Assembly (NCBI RefSeq): GCF_016865425.1
Contig: NZ_AP023355.1
Coordinates: 6,074,198 to 6,138,197, forward strand
Length of the DNA stretch: 64,000 bases
Source: Actinocatenispora thailandica
Lineage (GTDB): Bacteria > Actinomycetota > Actinomycetes > Mycobacteriales > Micromonosporaceae
Reading direction: 5' to 3'
The position numbers and the translations under genes are program-made. The first letter of the stretch is position 1. Each line of letters opens with the position of its first letter. The notes under the pieces were generated by a model. That model did no database searches and was not told the origin of the DNA. It was given only the letters and a program-made list of their open reading frames with translations. Below are positions 59,201 through 64,000 of the stretch, piece after piece.

Positions 59201-61543
59201 TCATTCGCGGCTGGCCATCGCGACCGCTTCCTTCTCCAGGTCGACGAACGGCTCGCCGGACACGTCGACGATCGCCTGGTGGATGGTGCCGCCGACGAAC
59301 TCGTACGGCGAGACGCCCGGGTAGTCGTCGGTCACCGGCTCGGCCGGGTCCCGGCCGACGTTGAGCCCCTCGCCGACCAGCGAGAAGTTGCCGGGCTGGG
59401 TGGTGATCCGGCCCTCGCCGACCTTCCGGTCGTTGAGGTAGAGCGTCAGCGTGCCGGTGGCCGGCATCGCGTCCCCCTCGCGTTCGAACACCGCCGCCGC
59501 GACCACCTCGCCGGTCGGCAGGTCGGTGTCCGCCTCGACGACCTGCAGGTTGCTGCCGACGAAGTTGTACACGTACTTCAGCCGGCGGTCCCTGACGTAG
59601 AGGCTGTGCCCGCCGAACCGGGCGCCCTGCGAGAACAGCACCCCGTTGGCGTCGGGCGAGTCGACGTCGAGAGACACCGCGATCTGGTAGCTGCGGTTGC
59701 GGATGTTGACCGCGGCGGATTCGGGCACCTCGGCGGCGTCCGGGTAGTAGACGTACCGGTCCCGGGGCGGCGAGATCTGCGGCCGGGTCGGGTCGGCCAG
59801 CACCTCCACCGCGGTACGGTCGTCCAGCGGCAGGCCCTGGTACTTGCCGGCCTCGTTGAACCAGATGTTGATCATCTCGTGCAGCTTGGCCGGGTGCTCG
59901 GCCGCCAGGTCGTGCATCTCGGTCGGGTCCTGGCTGGTGTCGTACAGCTCCCAGCGGTCGTGCTCGAAGTTGCTCCACCCGGCGATCGTCGGGTGCACCG
60001 AGACCGCCTTCCAGCCGCGGTGCCAGATCGCCCGGGAGCCGAGCATCGAGTAGAACGCGGTCTGCTTGGGGGTCGGCGCGTTCGCGTCCTCGAACGTGGC
60101 GCGCAGGCTGACGCCCTCCAGCGGGATCTGCTGGAACCCCTTGACCTCCGCGGGCAGTTCGATGCCCAGGCAGTCGTACACCGTGGAGACGATGTCGGTG
60201 GCATGGCAGTACTGGTGGCGCAGCTCGCCGTGCGCGGAGATGCCGCGCCGCCAGGAGATGATCAGCGGGTCCGCGACGCCGCCCTCGAAGTTGTAGCGCT
60301 TCCACAGCTTGAACGGCGTGTTGAACGCCCACGCCCAGCCCGACGGGTAGTGGTTGTACGTCGCCGGCGAGCCGATCCGGTCGAGGTAGCGGAGGTTCTC
60401 CGCCATGTCGTCCGGGATCGAGTTGAAGAACTTGTTCTCGTTGACCGACCCGTTCGGCCCGCCCTCGGCGCTGGCGCCGTTGTCGGACACGAACACCACG
60501 AGGGTGTTGTCCAGCTCGCCGGAGGACTCCAGGAAGTCCAGCAGCCGGCCGATCTCGTGATCGGTGTGCGACAGGAAACCCGCGTACACCTCCGCCATCC
60601 GGCAGAACAGCCGCTGTTCGTCGGCCGACAGCGAATCCCAGGGCCGCACCACGTCCAGGTCCGGCCACTTCTTGCCGTCCGCGCTCGTCTCCTCGACGTA
60701 CGGGTTGATCGGCGTCAGTTCGGCGTTGTCCGGCAGCACGCCGAGCTGCTTCTGCCGCTCGAAAACCAGCTCCCGGTACCGCTCGTAGCCCATGTCGAAC
60801 TTGCCGGCGTACTTCTCGATCCACTCGGCCGGCGCGTGGTGCGGGGCGTGCGTGGCGCCGGGACAGAAGTACATGAAGAACGGCTTGTCCGGCGCGATCA
60901 CCTTGGCGTCCTTGACGAACTCGATCGCCTTGTCGGTGAGATCGGTGGTGAGGTGGTAGCCCTCCTGCGGCGTCGCGGGCTGCTCGACCGGGTGGTTGTC
61001 GTACACCAGATCCGGGTACCACTGGTTGGTTTCGCCACCGAGGAAGCCGTAGTAGCGCTCGAATCCGCGGCCGATCGGCCAGTTCCGCTTGGTGGACGCC
61101 ATGTTCATCTCGTCGGACGCGCACAGGTGCCACTTGCCCAGCATGTACGTGTTCCAGCCGCGCTCGCCGAGCACCTCGGCGATCGTCGCGCACTCGAACG
61201 GGATGTGCCCGTTGCCGTTGGGGAATCCGGTGGTGGCCTCGGCAATGCAGGCCATCCCGTTCGTGGTGTGGTTGCGCCCGGTGAGCAGGCTGGACCGGGT
61301 CGGCGAGCACAGCGCGGTGGTGTGCCAGTTGGTGTAGGTCAGCCCGGACTCGGCCAGCCGGTTGATGTTGGGCGTGTCGATCAGCCCGCCCCACGGCTGG
61401 GCGGCCGAGAACCCCATGTCGTCGAGGACGATGTAGAGGACGTTGGGCGCGCCCTCCGGTGCGGTCGGCTGCCCGTACGGCTCCCAGTCCGGCTCGGAAT
61501 CGCGGATGTCGACGTTGATCACGCCGTTGAACTGCTTGGCCAC
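59201..61543 (-). CDS. Arylsulfatase, formylglycine type
   Basis: A 780-residue sulfatase. C79 in the motif CSPTR (79-83) is the residue converted to formylglycine, D41 and D42 are the first calcium ligands, and LTGRNHTTNGM continues the active-site block. Other metal-site blocks are KWHLC and FVSDNGAS. The length, and the C-terminal domain with YVYNFVGSNLQ and GEGRITTQPGNFS, match large bacterial arylsulfatases similar to that of Pseudomonas. No signal peptide is visible. It would free sulfate from aromatic or sugar sulfates. GTG start with GGGGAG about 9 bases upstream. The maturation enzyme is not nearby. Confidence 0.9.
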   Translation of the reverse strand: MAKQFNGVINVDIRDSEPDWEPYGQPTAPEGAPNVLYIVLDDMGFSAAQPWGGLIDTPNINRLAESGLTYTNWHTTALCSPTRSSLLTGRNHTTNGMACIAEATTGFPNGNGHIPFECATIAEVLGERGWNTYMLGKWHLCASDEMNMASTKRNWPIGRGFERYYGFLGGETNQWYPDLVYDNHPVEQPATPQEGYHLTTDLTDKAIEFVKDAKVIAPDKPFFMYFCPGATHAPHHAPAEWIEKYAGKFDMGYERYRELVFERQKQLGVLPDNAELTPINPYVEETSADGKKWPDLDVVRPWDSLSADEQRLFCRMAEVYAGFLSHTDHEIGRLLDFLESSGELDNTLVVFVSDNGASAEGGPNGSVNENKFFNSIPDDMAENLRYLDRIGSPATYNHYPSGWAWAFNTPFKLWKRYNFEGGVADPLIISWRRGISAHGELRHQYCHATDIVSTVYDCLGIELPAEVKGFQQIPLEGVSLRATFEDANAPTPKQTAFYSMLGSRAIWHRGWKAVSVHPTIAGWSNFEHDRWELYDTSQDPTEMHDLAAEHPAKLHEMINIWFNEAGKYQGLPLDDRTAVEVLADPTRPQISPPRDRYVYYPDAAEVPESAAVNIRNRSYQIAVSLDVDSPDANGVLFSQGARFGGHSLYVRDRRLKYVYNFVGSNLQVVEADTDLPTGEVVAAAVFEREGDAMPATGTLTLYLNDRKVGEGRITTQPGNFSLVGEGLNVGRDPAEPVTDDYPGVSPYEFVGGTIHQAIVDVSGEPFVDLEKEAVAMASRE

Positions 61544-61585
61544 TTCGCTCTCCCCGTGACGAATCTCGCCGGGGCATGGCAGCTC

Positions 61586-61624
61586 GAGAGATCGCTACGA
61601 AAAGCTGTGCCCTGCAGATCTCTC
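61586..61624 (-). promoter_or_regulatory. Inverted repeat in the arylsulfatase leader
   Basis: GAGAGATC (61586-61593) and GATCTCTC (61617-61624), perfect arms with 23 bases between, about 45-80 bases upstream of the arylsulfatase start. Could be an operator or leader hairpin. The rest of the 284-bp gap to the CAP gene shows nothing clear. Confidence 0.4.
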
Positions 61625-61827
61625 CACGGTTCCGGCACCACCGGCGAACAACAAGAGACCACCTGTCGCAGTACGTTCGACTTGCCGATTCGACTGTAGT
61701 TGAGCGGGTTTCGGGTCGACGGCGGAACGCGTGAACGGGTTCCGCGACCGCGCCGGCAACCTGCCGCCAGGTGGACCGGACGGGTGCGGTACCGGACGCC
61801 GGATCCGTCCCGGCGGCCGGCAGCCGA

Positions 61828-62706
61828 TCACACGTAGCCGAACAGCTCGGTCCAGTAGTAGCCGTAGGACCCGCCGCGGGCGAAGCCGATGCCGGTGGCG
61901 TGCGAGTCGCAGTTCATGATGTTGGCGCGGTGCCCGGAGCTGTGCAGCCACGCCTGCACCGCATCGTGCGGGGTGCGCTGGCCGGCGGCGATGTTCTCCG
62001 CCGATGGCTGGTCGTAGCCGGCGGCCTTGGCCCGGTCCCACGGGGTGCTGCCGTTCGGCGCGGTGTGGTCGAAGTAGTTGTGCGCGGCCATGTCCGCGCT
62101 GTGCCCGCGGGCGGCCTTCGCCAGCCGCGCGTCGTACCGCAGGGCGCCGCAGCCGGCCGACGACCGGGCCGCGTTGATCTCCGTCAACACCTGCTGCTCG
62201 TACCGGCTGGCGAGGCTGGTGCCGGTCGACTCGGCGGACGAACCGGAGCCGGTCGAGTGCGACGCCGAGCCGCCACCGGAGTGCCTCGGCGTCGCGGACG
62301 CCGAGGCGCGCTTCGACGGGCTGGCCGACGCGGAGGCCGAGGCGGACCGGGACCCGCTCGGCGACCCGGACGGGGTGGTACGGGCACCGCCACGGCTGGC
62401 GCGGTCCGGCGCACCCCGGCCGTCGTTCACCCCCAGCGCGGTACCGACGACACCGTCCGGGTGCTGGTGCACCCAGTGCCAGCCGTACCCGCCGGCGGCC
62501 GGCACGGCGATCGCGAGCGTGACCGCGACCAGTACCGCGATGCGGCGGCCGCGGTGCCGGCGGGTGCGGTGCCGGCCGGGACCGGGCGACGGGCTGCCCG
62601 GCCGCGGCGCGCCGGCCTCGCCGGGTGGCGTCCAGCCGAAGTCGCGCAGGGTGCGGCGGATCTGCGGTGTCTCTTCGGATCGTGCCGATCGGCGTGCCCC
62701 GCGCAT
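61828..62706 (-). CDS. CAP/SCP-domain membrane-anchored extracellular protein
   Basis: A 292-residue protein. A basic N-terminus (residues 1-50) precedes one hydrophobic helix at about 52-72, then a Ser/Ala/Thr/Gly-rich low-complexity linker to about 165. The C-terminal CAP domain has LTEINAARSSAGCGALRYDARLAKAARGHSADMA, NYFDHTAPNGSTPWDRAKAAGYD, the histidine-containing WLHSSGHRANIMNC and final YYWTELFGY. CAP proteins of bacteria are extracellular and of uncertain activity, often linked to cell-wall or spore surfaces. The ATG at 62706 starts a region with arginine clusters like other anchored CAP proteins. Diverges from a Tat-exported protein. Confidence 0.85.
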   Translation of the reverse strand: MRGARRSARSEETPQIRRTLRDFGWTPPGEAGAPRPGSPSPGPGRHRTRRHRGRRIAVLVAVTLAIAVPAAGGYGWHWVHQHPDGVVGTALGVNDGRGAPDRASRGGARTTPSGSPSGSRSASASASASPSKRASASATPRHSGGGSASHSTGSGSSAESTGTSLASRYEQQVLTEINAARSSAGCGALRYDARLAKAARGHSADMAAHNYFDHTAPNGSTPWDRAKAAGYDQPSAENIAAGQRTPHDAVQAWLHSSGHRANIMNCDSHATGIGFARGGSYGYYWTELFGYV

Positions 62707-62968
62707 CGCGTCACCGTATCGGGCGACCCGGCGCAAGCGCAGCCCATAGGTGGCGTTGACCACCCGCCCGCCGGCGGGTGGTAAACGGTGATTCGACCGG
62801 TTTCCTGCCGCTACGGGCCGGTCAGGCTGGGCTGTTCCCGGTGCGGCACTGGTCCGTACCGCTTTGCCGGTAACGAGAAATCTTCCATCCAACCGAAGCT
62901 CTGGCGAAAGTTCTCGACCTGGAGAATAGTGACGGGCGTCGTGGAACCTTTGCGCATATGGAGCTGCA

Positions 62969-64000
62969 ATGACACGTTCCCTCTCGGTCAGCCGACGCAC
63001 CCTCCTCGGTGGCGCGGCCGCGGTCACCGGGGCACTGGCGGTGCCCGGTAGCGCCCTCGCCGCGCCGGGCCGCGGCAAACCCGCGACCGACGACGTCCCG
63101 ATCAACTACCACGGGTACACCAAGCTCGCCGACTGGTGGCGCGGCCACAACGACGGCACCGTGGTGTGGCCCGGCCGCAAGCCCGGCGTCGTGATCGCCC
63201 GTCCCGTCGGTACCACCAGCTACACCGACCCGCACACCAGCACCACCCGCGAGTACGAGTACGCGACGTGGACCTCGCCGGTGTACAAGCTCGACTTCGG
63301 CGCCACCGAGCTGGTCTCGTCGTGGAACGCCGACACCCCCGAAGGCACCTGGATCCAGGTCGAGATGCAGGGCAGCTACACCACGGGCAACAAGACGCCG
63401 TGGTACGTGATGGGCCGCTGGACGGCCGGCGACAGCGACGCCGACATCCGCCGCACCTCCCTGGACGGGCAGGGCGACGAGTGGTCCGGGGTGTACACCG
63501 ACACGTTCGCGGTCGACTCCGACGACGCCGCGAACGGCGTGCTGCTCACCGACTACCAGCTGCGACTCACCCTGTACCGGCCGAAGGGCAGCCACGCGAC
63601 CCCGCTGGTGTACCGGCTGGGCGCGTTCGCCTCCACCATCCCGGCGCGGTTCGACGTGCCGGTCTCCACGTACGGGCTGCGCGGCCACGTCGAGATCGAC
63701 GTCCCGACGTTCTCCCAGGACATCCACGCCGGCCAGTACCCGGAGTACGACAACGGCGGCGAGGCCTGGTGCAGCCCGACCTCGACCACCATGGTCCTGT
63801 ACCGCTGGGGCAAGCACCCGACCGCGCGGCAGCTGGCGTGGGTGGACCCGAGCTACGCCGACCCGCAGGTCGACTACTCGGCCCGGTACACCTACGACTA
63901 CCAGTACGAGGGCTGCGGCAACTGGCCGTTCAACGCCGCGTACGCCGCCACCTACGGCGGGCTGGACTGCATCGTCACCCAGATCCGCTCGCTGAACGAG
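62969..64000 (+). CDS. Tat-exported C39-like peptidase family protein, partial
   Basis: The gene runs off the end of the window after 344 codons. The N-terminus SVSRRTLLGGAAAVTGALAVPGSALAA is a twin-arginine signal with a clear cleavage region, so the protein is exported folded. Residues about 45-230 form a beta-rich domain. From about residue 230 the sequence resembles Peptidase_C39_2, with the candidate catalytic cysteine near residue 268 in GGEAWCSPTSTTMVLYRWG and the block GCGNWPFNAAYAATYG. Members are thought to act on peptides or murein outside the cell. GGAG lies 7 bases before the ATG. Promoter region upstream is relatively AT-rich (62870-62960). Confidence 0.82.
   Translation, partial: MTRSLSVSRRTLLGGAAAVTGALAVPGSALAAPGRGKPATDDVPINYHGYTKLADWWRGHNDGTVVWPGRKPGVVIARPVGTTSYTDPHTSTTREYEYATWTSPVYKLDFGATELVSSWNADTPEGTWIQVEMQGSYTTGNKTPWYVMGRWTAGDSDADIRRTSLDGQGDEWSGVYTDTFAVDSDDAANGVLLTDYQLRLTLYRPKGSHATPLVYRLGAFASTIPARFDVPVSTYGLRGHVEIDVPTFSQDIHAGQYPEYDNGGEAWCSPTSTTMVLYRWGKHPTARQLAWVDPSYADPQVDYSARYTYDYQYEGCGNWPFNAAYAATYGGLDCIVTQIRSLNE

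Noticed and set aside
62707-62968. c-di-AMP (ydaO) riboswitch before the C39-like gene
   Set aside because: Considered because wall-active secreted genes often have one, but I could not find its conserved core in this region.
1-64000. rRNA, tRNA, transposase, integrase or phage genes
   Set aside because: None recognised on either strand, although short or diverged tRNAs need a covariance search to exclude.

Overview
The window is chromosomal DNA from a very GC-rich actinomycete (my rough estimate is a little over 70% GC, with strong G/C bias at third codon positions). Futalosine-pathway menaquinone genes (mqnC, mqnA), a phenylacetyl-CoA epoxidase operon, a CvnA-type sensor kinase, a HelR-type RNA polymerase-associated helicase and many GTG/TTG starts fit a filamentous actinomycete. 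A Micromonosporaceae-like organism is my best guess, but no rRNA or other marker is present to prove it.

Layout. 1-12.4 kb: end of an ABC permease, a dienelactone hydrolase-like enzyme, a secreted GH15-like enzyme, mqnC, NAD kinase, a secreted GH18 chitinase and a secreted trypsin-like protease, a methyltransferase, and a coupled pair encoding a helical protein and a membrane-anchored M16-type peptidase. 12.6-21.2 kb: an accessory metabolic locus with an orphan second PaaA, a compact operon (alpha/beta hydrolase, solute-binding lipoprotein, PrnB-like haem enzyme, FAD oxidoreductase), and a divergent set (PaaI-like thioesterase, methyltransferase, acyl-CoA synthetase). 21.4-24.1 kb: a conservon-type sensor kinase without its usual partners. 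24.2-28.0 kb: paaABCDE with overlapping genes behind an inverted-repeat operator. 28-38.6 kb: an LPVTG cell-wall protein, mqnA, an MFS exporter, an S66 peptidase, a Nudix hydrolase overlapping an ArsR-type regulator, HelR and an NDH-2-like flavoprotein.

38.7-50.7 kb: a 51-aa gene, then btuFCD vitamin B12 import behind a cobalamin riboswitch whose platform can hide the ribosome-binding site. Next come a GntR/FadR regulator with a palindrome at its start and a dipeptide/glutathione-type ABC importer operon ending in gamma-glutamyltransferase, so import and hydrolysis of gamma-glutamyl peptides are probably linked. 51.2-56.2 kb: an O-acyltransferase, then a Vat-like acetyltransferase and an erythromycin-esterase-family enzyme divergent from a TetR regulator, which looks like a small antibiotic-modification cassette. 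56.2-59.1 kb: a lower-GC patch with an AbiE-like toxin/antitoxin-type pair and a GntR plus two small genes, resembling mobile-element cargo. 59.2-64 kb: an arylsulfatase, a CAP-domain secreted protein and the start of a Tat-exported C39-like protein.

The non-coding DNA is unusually structured. At four genes, tandem repeats copy the stop codon and flanking bases downstream of the gene (24, 34-36 and about 42 bp units); a fifth array of 26-bp units starts just after a stop codon. The 11-bp palindrome TCCAC(A/T)GTGGA recurs five times, mostly inside genes and at the cost of rare codons. A palindromic element with CTTTGCTCT / AGAGCAAAG ends occurs in two unrelated intergenic regions. These, and the PrnB-like operon, are the parts I would examine first. 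No tRNA, rRNA, CRISPR array, transposase or integrase was seen.
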